From VGRF01 sp964460485 (lineage in GTDB: Bacteria > Myxococcota_A > UBA9160 > UBA6930), in the NCBI GenBank assembly GCA_964460485.1, contig CAYWRY010000118.1, positions 1-12,933 of the forward strand: a DNA stretch of 12,933 nucleotides. The letters are read 5' to 3'. This document shows, piece after piece, positions 1 through 7,662 of the stretch. Position numbers and translations under genes: made by a program. A model generated the notes under the pieces. That model did no database searches, was not told where the DNA came from, and saw only the letters and a list, made by a program, of their open reading frames with translations. Each line of letters begins with the position of its first letter. Positions within the stretch are counted from its first letter, which is position 1.

Positions 1-1
1 G

Positions 2-2137
2 CTGCGACCCGACGCCCAGGGCTGGGTGGTGGAGGAGCTGAAGCACGTCGCGCGCGGCGCGCCGAGCCGCGCGCTGCGCGAGGCCGCGAGCGTTCAAGCG
101 GCTCTCTACGCTTGGATGGTCGAGAGCGCGCGGGGGGCGGCCTGCCGCGCCGAGCTCGTGTGGCTTGCGGGCGGCGCGGTGATGGCGCGCGAGCCGGCGG
201 CGCTCTCGCGCGACGAGGCGCTCGGCTGGCTCGACGTGACGATCGCGCGCTGCATCGAACAGGCGGTCGCCGACCACGAAGAGCGCGCGCGGCGGCGCGC
301 TGCGGCCGCAAGCGTCGTGCTTCCGTTCGCTCAGCCGCGCGCCGGTCAGGCGGAGATCGCCGCTGCGGTGGAGCGCGCGCTCGCCGCGGGGGAGCACTTG
401 TTGCTGGAGGCGCCCACCGGGCTCGGCAAGACGGCGCCCGTCCTCACCGCAGCGCTGCGCCACGCGCTCGCGAACGACCTGCGCCTGTTCGTGCTGACGA
501 GCCGTACGCTCCAGCAGCGCCTCGCGCTCGAGACGCTGCGGCGCATCGCGCCCGCCGGCGTGCGCGTCGCCGCGAACCTGCGGAGCAAGGCCGCGATGTG
601 CGCGACGGGCGATCTCGTCTGCCACGAAGACGTGTGCGACTACGCGCGAACACATCGCGACGCAGTCGACGAGCAAGGGCTCGTGGCGCGCGCGCTGGCG
701 GACGGAATCGCAGAGTCCGACGCGGTGTTCGCGCTCGGCAAGACTCGCGGCGCGTGCCCGTTCGAGCTGATGGCAGACGCGGCGCGCGCCGCGTGCGCGA
801 CCGTCGCGGATGCGAACTACGCCTTCGACCCGGCGGTCGCGTTGCCCGAGCTGCGCGACCCCGAGGCGTTGGGCCGCGGGATCCTCGTGGTCGACGAGGC
901 CCACGGTCTGCCGGCGCGCGCGCGCGACGCGCGCACGATTCGTCTGAGCGCGTCGTCGGTGCACGAGGCGATCGCGCGTATCGCGCTCGGCACCTCGCCG
1001 GTGCACGCCCGCATGCGCGACGCCGCAGAGCGACTCGCGGCTGCGCTCGAGGCGCAGGTGGCCGCGGCCGTGGGCGATGCGCCCGACGCCTGCGCGCTCG
1101 CGGACTTCGCGGCGGCGGAGCTGGAGTCGCTGTGCGCGCAGATCGAGGCCGCTCGCGCGGAGTCAGTCGAGGATCTCGGCGGCGCCCCCGCGCTCGGCCC
1201 GCACGCGGCCTTCCTCGCGCTCGCCTCGCGCACCCTCGCGTTCTTCCACACGCCGGCTGGCGGCGCCTACCGCGCGCTCGCCGGCCGCGCGCAGGGCGAC
1301 GCGTTCGTCGAGCGCGCCTGCCTCGACGCCGCGCCCGAGCTCGCGCGCATCTTCTCCGGCGCCCACGCGGTGGTCGCCATGTCGGCGACGCTCTCGCCGC
1401 CCGAGTGGCACGCCAGCCTGCTCGGCCTCGACGCGAAGCGGCTCGCGGTGGCGCGCGTCGCGGGCTCCTCGCGCGCGGGGCGCCTGCGCGCGGTGATCGA
1501 CGCGAAGCTCGACGATCGCTTCGAGGCGCGGGCGCGCGAGCTACCGCGGCTCGCGAAGCGCCTGGGCGCGCTCGCCGACGCGACACCGGGCAACGTGCTC
1601 GTGGTGGGACCGAGCTTCGCGTGGCTGGCGCAGCTCGCGCGAGCGCTCGAAGCCGCGGGGCGGCGCGTCGTCTGCGAGGCCCCTGGGCGCGAGGCACACG
1701 AGCGCGAGCGGTGGCTCGCCGCGCTGCGCGGCGAGCGCGGCGCGCTCGCCTTGGCGATCGCCGGCGGCGCGTTGACCGAGGGCTTCGACACGAGCGGCCT
1801 CGGGCTCGCCGCGGTCGCCGTGCTCGGACCGTGCCTTCCCGCCGCCGACGCGCGCCGCGAACTCGAGCGCGAGCGCTTCGAGGAGGCGCACGGCGACGGC
1901 TTCGCGCTCGCCTATGCGCTGCCGGGCATGACGCGCGTGATCCAGTCGGCGGGGCGGCTGCTGCGCCGAGACTCCGACCGCGGCGTGATCGCGCTCTACG
2001 GCGCGCGCTTCCTCCGCGAGCCGTATCGCAGCTTGCTGCCGGACGCGTGGCTGAACGGCGCATCTCCCGAGGAGATCGCCGGCGACCCCGCGCGCGTCGC
2101 GAGGGCGTTCTTCGCAGTTTCGGGGGACGGACCCTGA
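2..2137 (+). CDS. Rad3/XPD-like (DinG superfamily) ATP-dependent DNA helicase with Cas4/RecB-like nuclease N-terminus, 5' partial
   Basis: An SF2 helicase predicted to unwind DNA 5' to 3', probably in repair. The frame is open to the window edge, so the true start lies upstream; residues here count from the GTG at position 26, which is only the first start-like codon. Walker A is APTGLGKT (A129-T136), the DEAH box D290-H293, SATL S453-L456, and motif VI QSAGRLLRR begins at Q640. Cysteines C192, C199, C204 and C244 sit between Walker A and the DEAH box, as expected for the XPD-type iron-sulfur cluster. Before the helicase, EELK (bases 29-40) and QAALY (bases 95-109) match the E-x-K and QxxxY motifs of Cas4/RecB-like PD-(D/E)XK nucleases. 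From memory, similar fusions occur in Pseudomonas next to FAN1-like VRR-NUC nuclease genes. The gene is convergent with the next one. Helicase identity is firm; nuclease activity cannot be judged because the upstream catalytic acids are outside the window. Confidence 0.9.
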   Translation: MRPDAQGWVVEELKHVARGAPSRALREAASVQAALYAWMVESARGAACRAELVWLAGGAVMAREPAALSRDEALGWLDVTIARCIEQAVADHEERARRRAAAASVVLPFAQPRAGQAEIAAAVERALAAGEHLLLEAPTGLGKTAPVLTAALRHALANDLRLFVLTSRTLQQRLALETLRRIAPAGVRVAANLRSKAAMCATGDLVCHEDVCDYARTHRDAVDEQGLVARALADGIAESDAVFALGKTRGACPFELMADAARAACATVADANYAFDPAVALPELRDPEALGRGILVVDEAHGLPARARDARTIRLSASSVHEAIARIALGTSPVHARMRDAAERLAAALEAQVAAAVGDAPDACALADFAAAELESLCAQIEAARAESVEDLGGAPALGPHAAFLALASRTLAFFHTPAGGAYRALAGRAQGDAFVERACLDAAPELARIFSGAHAVVAMSATLSPPEWHASLLGLDAKRLAVARVAGSSRAGRLRAVIDAKLDDRFEARARELPRLAKRLGALADATPGNVLVVGPSFAWLAQLARALEAAGRRVVCEAPGREAHERERWLAALRGERGALALAIAGGALTEGFDTSGLGLAAVAVLGPCLPAADARRELERERFEEAHGDGFALAYALPGMTRVIQSAGRLLRRDSDRGVIALYGARFLREPYRSLLPDAWLNGASPEEIAGDPARVARAFFAVSGDGP

Positions 2138-2195
2138 GAATCGCGGCGCGAGCGAGGAACCCGAGCGCGCCCGAGCGGCTCGACCTCTCAGGCGC

Positions 2196-3395
2196 TCACC
2201 CGCGCCGCGCCTCTCCGTCGCGGCCGCACAGCTTCGAGACGATCGCGAGGATCGGCGCGACGCCTGCGTGAAGCGCAGCGCGCGACACGCTCTCGTTTGG
2301 CTGGTGGGCTTCGGCGAGGTCGCCCGGCCCGCAGATCAGCGAGTCGACGCCGGCCTGCGCGAAGCGCCCCGCGTCGGTGCAGTACGGCGCGCCGCCGACC
2401 TCGCCACCGCCGAACTGCGCGAGCAGCTCCGCTTCGAGGCGCGTGCCCCGCGCGGCGAGCAGCCCGGGCGCTGCAACGGGGCGCGCGACGTCGACCGTGA
2501 GCGGGCGCTCGCTCCCGGGATCGCGCAACGGCTCTCCGAGCAAGCGCGTGCGCGCCTCTTCCCACAGCGCGAGGGGATCCTCGTCGGGCAGCGGCCGGTA
2601 GCTCACGGCGAGCGTGCACGCCTCGGCGATCATGTTCGAGGCGCTGCCGCCCTGGATCGTGCCGAGGTTCAGCGTGGTGTACGGCGCCTCCGGGAAGAGC
2701 GCCGCGAAGCGATCGCTGCGCGCCGCGCGGCGCTCGGCCTGCAAGCGCCCGAGCCGCGCGGCCACCTCCGCAGCGCCTGCGATCGCGTTCGCGCCGGCCT
2801 CGGGAAGGCTCGAGTGCCCGCCCTGCCCGCTCACGCGAATCGAGAACGCGACGACCCCCTTGTGCGCGTGGAAGACGCGCCCCGAGGTGGGCTCGCCGAT
2901 CCACGCGAGCTTCGGCAGCGGCGTGCCCGCGAGGAGCCGCGCCAGCTCGGGCACGAGGCGTTGGGCGCCCAGGCAGCCGATCTCCTCGTCGGCGGTGAAC
3001 ACGAGCACGAGCGGGCGCACGAGCCGGCGCGCGTCGACGCGGGGTAGAGCCGCGACGCACTGCGCAAGGAAGCCCTTCATGTCTGAGGTGCCTCGCGCGT
3101 AGAGGCGGTCGCCCTCGGCAGTCAGCTTGAGGGGGTCGCGCGACCAGCCGGGCTGGTCGGCGTGGGGGACGGTGTCCGCGTGGCCCGAGAGGATCAGCCC
3201 CTCGGGTTCGTCCGGACCGATCACGGCAACCAGGTTGGCCTTCGCGTGCGCGCCTTCCCCCCAGGTCTGCAGCCGCACGCGCGCGCCCGCGTCCTCGCAG
3301 CGCTGCGCCAGCTCGTCCATCAGCAGGCGATTGCCCTTGGCGCTCACCGAGTCGTGGGCGACCAGGTTCGCCAGAAGCGGCTCCAGGGGCGTCAT
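2196..3395 (-). CDS. argE: Acetylornithine deacetylase-type M20 metallopeptidase (ArgE)
   Basis: Predicted to hydrolyse N-acetylornithine to ornithine and acetate in arginine synthesis, in the cytoplasm with two zinc ions. The 399-residue product has the M20 signatures in order: SGHADTVP (H72, D74), GTSDMKGF (D105, bridging ligand), ADEEIG (general base E137, then E138), GEPT (E168), the HKG and GGHSS stretches of the dimerisation (lid) domain, and a C-terminal AHQPNE (H364). The order SGHxDxVP / Q-W-S-DP / GTSDMKGF / DEEIGCLGA is characteristic of ArgE rather than DapE. Two upstream in-frame ATGs (3407 and 3422) exist, but the ATG at 3395 has GAGGA five bases upstream and gives an N-terminus of normal ArgE length. 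It is divergent from ilvB and convergent with the helicase gene. The alternative is another M20 deacylase with a related acyl-amino acid substrate. Confidence 0.85.
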   Translation of the reverse strand: MTPLEPLLANLVAHDSVSAKGNRLLMDELAQRCEDAGARVRLQTWGEGAHAKANLVAVIGPDEPEGLILSGHADTVPHADQPGWSRDPLKLTAEGDRLYARGTSDMKGFLAQCVAALPRVDARRLVRPLVLVFTADEEIGCLGAQRLVPELARLLAGTPLPKLAWIGEPTSGRVFHAHKGVVAFSIRVSGQGGHSSLPEAGANAIAGAAEVAARLGRLQAERRAARSDRFAALFPEAPYTTLNLGTIQGGSASNMIAEACTLAVSYRPLPDEDPLALWEEARTRLLGEPLRDPGSERPLTVDVARPVAAPGLLAARGTRLEAELLAQFGGGEVGGAPYCTDAGRFAQAGVDSLICGPGDLAEAHQPNESVSRAALHAGVAPILAIVSKLCGRDGEARRG

Positions 3396-3400
3396 TTCGA

Positions 3401-3405
3401 TCCTC
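3401..3405 (-). promoter_or_regulatory. Ribosome binding site of argE
   Basis: On the minus strand GAGGA is followed by five bases (tcgaa) and the ATG at 3395. This decides the start of argE: the ATGs at 3407 and 3422 have no comparable site at normal spacing, and the first of them overlaps this sequence. Confidence 0.6.
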
Positions 3406-3430
3406 ATTGCCCCAGGGGGCATGCAAGTTT

Positions 3431-3465
3431 CGACTCAGAAACGTCGATTCGAACGGCCTGAGTCG
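3431..3465. repeat. 8-bp perfect inverted repeat, candidate operator or leader hairpin
   Basis: CGACTCAG (3431-3438) and CTGAGTCG (3458-3465) are exact reverse complements separated by 19 bases that include the self-complementary-looking TCGATTCGA. The half-sites lie 27 bp apart centre to centre, about 2.6 helical turns. It could be a two-site operator or the stem of a leader RNA. It is unrelated in sequence to the GC-rich chance hairpins elsewhere. No regulator was identified. Confidence 0.4.
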
Positions 3466-3543
3466 CTGCGATGCTTGATTTGTTCGATCAATAGCGCTTT
3501 TCTCTCTCGACTCCGCTCATCCCTGTCCATTCTGGAGCCACGA

Positions 3544-5265
3544 ATGCCGCCTTCCCTCGCCAAGCCGCTCACCGGCGCCGAGGTGCTGATCCGCTGCCTC
3601 GAGCGCGAAGGGGTCGAGTACATCTTCGGGCTCTCCGGCGGCGCGGCGATGCCGATCTTCGACGCGCTCGTCGACTCGAAGATCAAGCTGATTCTCGTCC
3701 GGCACGAGCAGGGCGCCACTCACATGGCCGACGGCTACGCGCGCGCCACCGGCAAGCCGGGCGTGGTGCTGGTGACGTCGGGCCCGGGCGCGACCAACAC
3801 GGTGACCGGGCTGCTCACCGCGCACATGGACTCCGCGCCCATCGTCGTGATCTCCGGCCAGACCAACCGCGCGAATCTCGGCAAGGACGCGTTCCAGGAA
3901 GCCGACGTCACGGGCATCACCTACCCAGTGGTGAAGCACAGCTACATGGTGCGCGACGCGCACGACTTTCCGCGCATCGTGCGCGAGGCCTTCCACATCG
4001 CGACCACGGGCCGGCCCGGACCGATCCTGATCGACGTGCCCAAGGACGTGAGCCAGGGTCCCGGCGAGGACCGAGTTGTTACGACGCTGGACTTGCCCGG
4101 CTACCGCGTCCCGCAGCGCGGCGCCGCCGTCGACGTCGAGCGCGCCGTCCAGTTGCTGATGCGCTCGCGCCGGCCGGTGCTCTACGTCGGGCACGGCGCG
4201 GTGATCAGCGGCGCCGGCAAGGAAGTGATGAAGCTCGCCGAGAAGCTGCGCGCCCCGATCGTGAACACGCTGCTCGGCAAGGGCGCCGCGGACGAGACGC
4301 ACCCGCTGCACCTCGGCATGCTCGGCATGCACGGCACCGCTTACGCGAACAAGGCGGTGACGCATTGCGATCTCATCATGGCGATCGGCGCGCGCTGGGA
4401 CGATCGCATCACCGGCAAGGTCGACGAGTTCTGCCTGGGCGCGACCAAGATCCACGTCGACGTCGATCCGTCCGAGTTCAACAAAGTGCTGCGGCCCGAC
4501 GTCTGCATCCTCGGCGACGCCAAGGCGGTGCTCGAGGACCTGATCCCGCGCGTCGGTCCGCTCGACACCGACGCGTGGCTCTCCGAATGCGAGGGCTGGC
4601 GCAAGCGCTACCCGCTCAAGTTCGCAAAGAAGGGCGGGCTGCGCGCCCAGCACGTGCTCGCGCGGCTCGACGCGCTCACCGAGGGGCGCGCCATCATCAC
4701 CACCGACGTGGGCCAGCACCAGATGTGGGCGGCGCAGTTCTGCCGCACGCGCGAGGGGCGGCGCTGGATCACGAGCGGCGGCGCCGGAACGATGGGCTTC
4801 GGCTTCCCGTCCGCGATCGGCGCACAGTTCGGCCGCCCCGGCGAGGAAGTCTGGAGCGTGGTCGGCGATGGCGGCTTCCAGATGACGCTGTGCGAGCTCG
4901 CCACCGCCGCGATCCACGAGCTCCCGGTGAAGGTGCTGATCATCAACAACAACTTCCTGGGCATGGTGCGCCAGTGGCAGGAGCTGTTCTTCGAGAACCG
5001 CTACAGCGGCGTCGACCTCGAGGGCAATCCCGACTTCGTGAAGCTCGCCGAGGCCTACGGCGTGAAGGGCCTGCGCATCACGCGCCCCGGCGACGTGGAC
5101 AAGAAGATCAAGCAGGCGCGCGCGCACGCGGGCCCTGTGGTGCTGGTGGCGGAGGTCGTGAAGGAAGACAACGTCTTCCCGATGATTCCGGCCGGCGCGC
5201 CGATCGCGAACATGATCATCGAGGCGCCGAAGGAGCGCATGGAGAAGCCCGTTGGCAGCACCTGA
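3544..5265 (+). CDS. ilvB: Acetolactate synthase large (catalytic) subunit
   Basis: Catalyses thiamine diphosphate-dependent condensation of pyruvate with pyruvate (acetolactate) or 2-oxobutyrate (acetohydroxybutyrate), the first common step of valine, leucine and isoleucine synthesis. The product has 573 residues, normal for the family. The N-terminal ThDP domain carries the catalytic glutamate in RHEQGA (E55). Next come the GPGATNTVTG stretch, DAFQEADVTGIT and the FAD-binding middle domain. The C-terminal ThDP-binding motif runs from GDG (G441-G443) to NN (N469-N470), followed by LGMVRQWQELFF, the classical region of acetohydroxyacid synthase. The ATG at 3544 follows GGAG by six bases. The frame stays open far upstream, but that part does not resemble the family. 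An oddity is LSGGA (L30-A34) where most family members have YPGGA. It forms an operon with ilvN, whose start overlaps the end of this gene. Confidence 0.95.
   Translation: MPPSLAKPLTGAEVLIRCLEREGVEYIFGLSGGAAMPIFDALVDSKIKLILVRHEQGATHMADGYARATGKPGVVLVTSGPGATNTVTGLLTAHMDSAPIVVISGQTNRANLGKDAFQEADVTGITYPVVKHSYMVRDAHDFPRIVREAFHIATTGRPGPILIDVPKDVSQGPGEDRVVTTLDLPGYRVPQRGAAVDVERAVQLLMRSRRPVLYVGHGAVISGAGKEVMKLAEKLRAPIVNTLLGKGAADETHPLHLGMLGMHGTAYANKAVTHCDLIMAIGARWDDRITGKVDEFCLGATKIHVDVDPSEFNKVLRPDVCILGDAKAVLEDLIPRVGPLDTDAWLSECEGWRKRYPLKFAKKGGLRAQHVLARLDALTEGRAIITTDVGQHQMWAAQFCRTREGRRWITSGGAGTMGFGFPSAIGAQFGRPGEEVWSVVGDGGFQMTLCELATAAIHELPVKVLIINNNFLGMVRQWQELFFENRYSGVDLEGNPDFVKLAEAYGVKGLRITRPGDVDKKIKQARAHAGPVVLVAEVVKEDNVFPMIPAGAPIANMIIEAPKERMEKPVGST
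5241..5244 (+). promoter_or_regulatory. Ribosome binding site for ilvN inside the end of ilvB
   Basis: GGAG lies seven bases upstream of TTG 5252. The later ATG at 5288 has no purine-rich site at proper spacing. This supports the TTG start and implies that ilvN translation is coupled to termination of ilvB. Confidence 0.5.
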
Positions 5266-5824
5266 CCCGCGCTCGACCGAAGCCGCGATGGACGGGCGCG
5301 TCGCGATCACGCCCGCGCAGGCGCGCGCGCTGCGCCGCGACCTCCACACGATCTCCGTCTACGTCAACAACAAGCCCGGCGTGCTCGTGCGCGTGGCGCT
5401 CGTCTTCGCGCGCCGCGGGTACAACATCGAGAGCCTGGTCGTCTCGCCGGCGGTGAGCGGCGACTTCTCGCGCATGACGATCACCTGCTCGGGCGATCCC
5501 GAGACGCTGGAGCAGATCATCAAGCAGCTCGCGAAGCTCGTGGACGTGGTGCACGCCATCGACCACACTGGCGACTCCTCGTACGAGACGGAGATCGCGC
5601 TGGTGAAGGTGCGCTCGGCGCCCAGCGAGCGCACCGAAGTACTCCAGATCGCCGAGCATTACGGCGCGAAGGTCGTCGACTTCGGCGCGGACTCGCTGAT
5701 GCTGCGCGTCTACGGCTCGAGCGAGAAGCTCGACGCCTTCCTCGCGCTGCTCGGTCCGCTCGGGCTCACGGAGCTGGTGCGCAGCGGCAAGATCCTGATG
5801 GCGCGCGGGCTCCAGGAGACCTGA
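5252..5824 (+). CDS. ilvN: Acetolactate synthase small (regulatory) subunit
   Basis: The regulatory subunit binds IlvB, raises its activity and normally confers feedback inhibition by valine. The 190-residue product has an N-terminal ACT domain (about residues 31-105), beginning LHTISVYVNNKPGVL and continuing FARRGYNIESL, both near-consensus for IlvN. The C-terminal half (TEIALVKV, VDFGADSLMLRVYG, RSGKILMARG) matches the second domain of the family. The chosen TTG start overlaps the last 14 bases of ilvB and has GGAG seven bases upstream. An ATG at 5288 would give 178 residues, closer to the usual length, and cannot be excluded. The first 30 residues show no recognisable domain. The gene is convergent with ilvD 99 bases further on. 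Confidence 0.93.
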   Translation: MAAPDPRSTEAAMDGRVAITPAQARALRRDLHTISVYVNNKPGVLVRVALVFARRGYNIESLVVSPAVSGDFSRMTITCSGDPETLEQIIKQLAKLVDVVHAIDHTGDSSYETEIALVKVRSAPSERTEVLQIAEHYGAKVVDFGADSLMLRVYGSSEKLDAFLALLGPLGLTELVRSGKILMARGLQET

Positions 5825-5891
5825 AGAGCGCGGCGTCGTGGCGCCGAGGAGCGCGCCGAGCCCGCCCTCGCCTCCGGGCCAGCTTCAGCAG

Positions 5892-5916
5892 GCCGCGGCG
5901 CGCCTCTTGCCGCGGC
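5892..5916. terminator. GC-rich hairpin between convergent ilvN and ilvD
   Basis: GCCGCGG (5892-5898) pairs with CCGCGGC (5910-5916) around an 11-base loop. It lies eight bases beyond the ilvD stop and 67 bases beyond the ilvN stop, so it could slow RNA polymerase from either side. There is no T-tract, so it is not a canonical intrinsic terminator, and in DNA this GC-rich a chance hairpin is possible. Confidence 0.3.
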
Positions 5917-5923
5917 GAAGCGC

Positions 5924-7603
5924 TCACTCGTCCGTGACGCAGCCCTCGCTCGCGCTCTTCACCGCGCGGATGTACTTGGCGAGGACGCCGCGCGTGGCCT
6001 TGAGCGGCGGCGGCGTCCAGGCGGCGCGGCGCTGCGCGAGCTCGTCCGGCGGCACGTGCAGCTCGATCACGTTCTTCTTCGCATCGAGCTCGATGCGGTC
6101 GCCGTCCTTCACCAGCGCGATCGCCCCCCCCTCCTGCGCCTCGGGGCAGACGTGGCCGATGATGAAGCCGTGGGATCCGCCGCTGAAGCGGCCGTCGGTG
6201 AGCAGCGCGACCTTGTCTCCGAGGCCCGCGCCCATCAGCAGCGAGGTGGGCGACAGCATCTCGGGCATGCCCGGCCCGCCCTTCGGGCCCTCGTAGCGGA
6301 TCACGATCACCGAGCCTGCGCGGATCCGGCCCTGCTCCGCAGCCGCGACCATCTCCTCCTCGCTGTCGAAAACCTGGGCGGGTCCGGAGAAGCTGAGGCC
6401 CTCCTTGCCTGTGATCTTGGCGACGGCGCCTTCCGGCGCGAGCGAGCCGCGCAGGATCTGGATGTGCCCGGTCTCCTTGATGGGGTCGCCGAGCGGGCGG
6501 ACGACCTGCTGGCCCGGCGCGAGCCGCGGCAGGTCGCGCAGGTTCTCGGCGAGCGTGTGGCCGGTGACGGTCATGCACGAGCCGTCGAGCAGGCCCGCCT
6601 CGAGCAAGAGCTTCATCACGGCGGGCGTGCCGCCCACCCGATGCAGATCCTCCATCACGTACTTGCCGCTCGGCTTGAAGTCCGCGAGCAGGGGAGTCTT
6701 GTCGCTGGCGCGCTGGAAGTCGTCGAGGGCCAGCGGCACGCCCACGCTGCGCGCCATGGCGATCAGATGCAGCACGAGGTTCGTGCTGCCGCCCAGCGCG
6801 ATCGCGGTGACCATCGCGTTCTCGAACGCGGCGCGCGTCATGATGTCGCGCGGCTTCAGGTCGAGCTCGAGCAGGCGCAGGATCGCCGCGCCCGCGCGCC
6901 GGCACTCGTCGAGCTTCTCGCGCGACGTGGCGGGCGCCGACGCGCTGTAGGGCAGCGACATGCCGAGCGCCTCGATCGCCGACGCCATCGTGTTCGCCGT
7001 GTACATGCCGCCGCAGGCGCCCGCGCCCGGGCAGGCGTGGCGCACGATGTCGCAGCGCTCTTCTTCGTCGATGCGCTTCGCGATGTACTCGCCGTAGGAC
7101 TGGAACGCGGAGACGATGTCGAGCGGCTTCCCGCTGCGGCCGAAGCCGGGCTTGATCGTGCCGCCGTAGACCATCAGCGACGGGCGGTTCAGACGCCCCA
7201 TCGCGATCAGGCAGCCGGGCATGTTCTTGTCGCAGCCGGGGATCGAGACGTTCGCGTCGTACCACTGCGCGCTCATCACGGTCTCGATCGAATCCGCGAT
7301 CAGGTCGCGCGACTGGAGCGAGAAGCTCATGCCGTGCGTGCCCATGGAGATGGCGTCCGACACGCCGGCGGTGAAGAAGCGCAGCCCGATCATGCCGGCC
7401 GCGTTCACGCCGTCGCGCACGGCGTCGGCGAGCAGCCCGAGGTGCACGTTGCAGGGATTGCCGTCGTACCACATGGCGGCGATGCCGACCTGCGGCTTGT
7501 GCATGTCGGCTTCCGTCAGGCCGACGCCGTAGAGCATCGCCTGCGACGCCCCTTGCGCCTTCTCCTCGGTGATGCGCGCGCTGATGCGATTGAGCTTCGC
7601 CAC
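5924..7603 (-). CDS. ilvD: Dihydroxy-acid dehydratase
   Basis: Dehydrates 2,3-dihydroxy-isovalerate and 2,3-dihydroxy-3-methylvalerate to the 2-oxo acids that are transaminated to valine and isoleucine. The product has 559 residues, typical of the shorter IlvD group. Three cysteines fit the iron-sulfur cluster: GNPCN (C51), GCDKN (C124) and ACGGM (C197). This spacing matches the [2Fe-2S] enzymes of plants and cyanobacteria. The active-site stretch GRFSGGSHGFIIGH near the C-terminus has serine where many homologues have threonine. The GTG start at 7603 has AGAGAGGG six bases upstream, and VAKLNRIS is a sensible family N-terminus. The frame stays open far upstream, but that part is antisense to the DUF3604 gene and is not coding. 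It is convergent with ilvBN, and ilvC does not lie between them. Confidence 0.95.
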   Translation of the reverse strand: MAKLNRISARITEEKAQGASQAMLYGVGLTEADMHKPQVGIAAMWYDGNPCNVHLGLLADAVRDGVNAAGMIGLRFFTAGVSDAISMGTHGMSFSLQSRDLIADSIETVMSAQWYDANVSIPGCDKNMPGCLIAMGRLNRPSLMVYGGTIKPGFGRSGKPLDIVSAFQSYGEYIAKRIDEEERCDIVRHACPGAGACGGMYTANTMASAIEALGMSLPYSASAPATSREKLDECRRAGAAILRLLELDLKPRDIMTRAAFENAMVTAIALGGSTNLVLHLIAMARSVGVPLALDDFQRASDKTPLLADFKPSGKYVMEDLHRVGGTPAVMKLLLEAGLLDGSCMTVTGHTLAENLRDLPRLAPGQQVVRPLGDPIKETGHIQILRGSLAPEGAVAKITGKEGLSFSGPAQVFDSEEEMVAAAEQGRIRAGSVIVIRYEGPKGGPGMPEMLSPTSLLMGAGLGDKVALLTDGRFSGGSHGFIIGHVCPEAQEGGAIALVKDGDRIELDAKKNVIELHVPPDELAQRRAAWTPPPLKATRGVLAKYIRAVKSASEGCVTDE

Positions 7604-7609
7604 GTTCGT

Positions 7610-7614
7610 CCCTC
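7610..7614 (-). promoter_or_regulatory. Ribosome binding site of ilvD
   Basis: GAGGG on the minus strand, six bases before the GTG at 7603. It fixes the start within a reading frame that has no stop for more than 880 codons upstream. Confidence 0.6.
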
Positions 7615-7662
7615 TCTTTCGTCCCGCTCGCCGGAAGGGGGCCAGCCTATCATCGCGCTCTC

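Larger units (their letters stand above)
3396..3543. promoter_or_regulatory. Divergent control region between argE and ilvB
   Basis: About 148 bases separate the two divergent starts. Bases 3421-3540 contain 61 G or C of 120 (51%), against 70% or more in the flanking genes, as expected of promoter DNA. It holds an 8-bp inverted repeat (3431-3465), a short TTGAT/ATCAA stem (3475-3491) followed by TTTT and a CT-rich stretch, and the ilvB ribosome binding site GGAG (3534-3537, six bases before ATG). I found no convincing -35/-10 pair on either strand, so exact promoters are not assigned. Confidence 0.6.

Noticed and set aside
2138..2195. Possible terminator between the convergent helicase and argE genes
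   Set aside because: CGAGC/GCTCG is present but with a one-base loop, and there is no T-tract; no stable hairpin with normal geometry was found.
3127..3543. N-terminal extension of ilvB, including an in-frame ATG at 3421
   Set aside because: The extension is antisense to argE in part, does not resemble the family, crosses an AT-richer control region, and the ATG at 3544 has a good ribosome binding site.
3517..5349. 610-codon minus-strand frame opposite ilvB
   Set aside because: It is rich in H, R, D, V and A as expected from the reverse complement of GC-rich codons, and ilvB on the other strand is unmistakable.
7648..7653. TATCAT as a -10 element for the DUF3604 gene
   Set aside because: No TTGACA-like element lies 16-18 bases upstream, so it is a single weak match.
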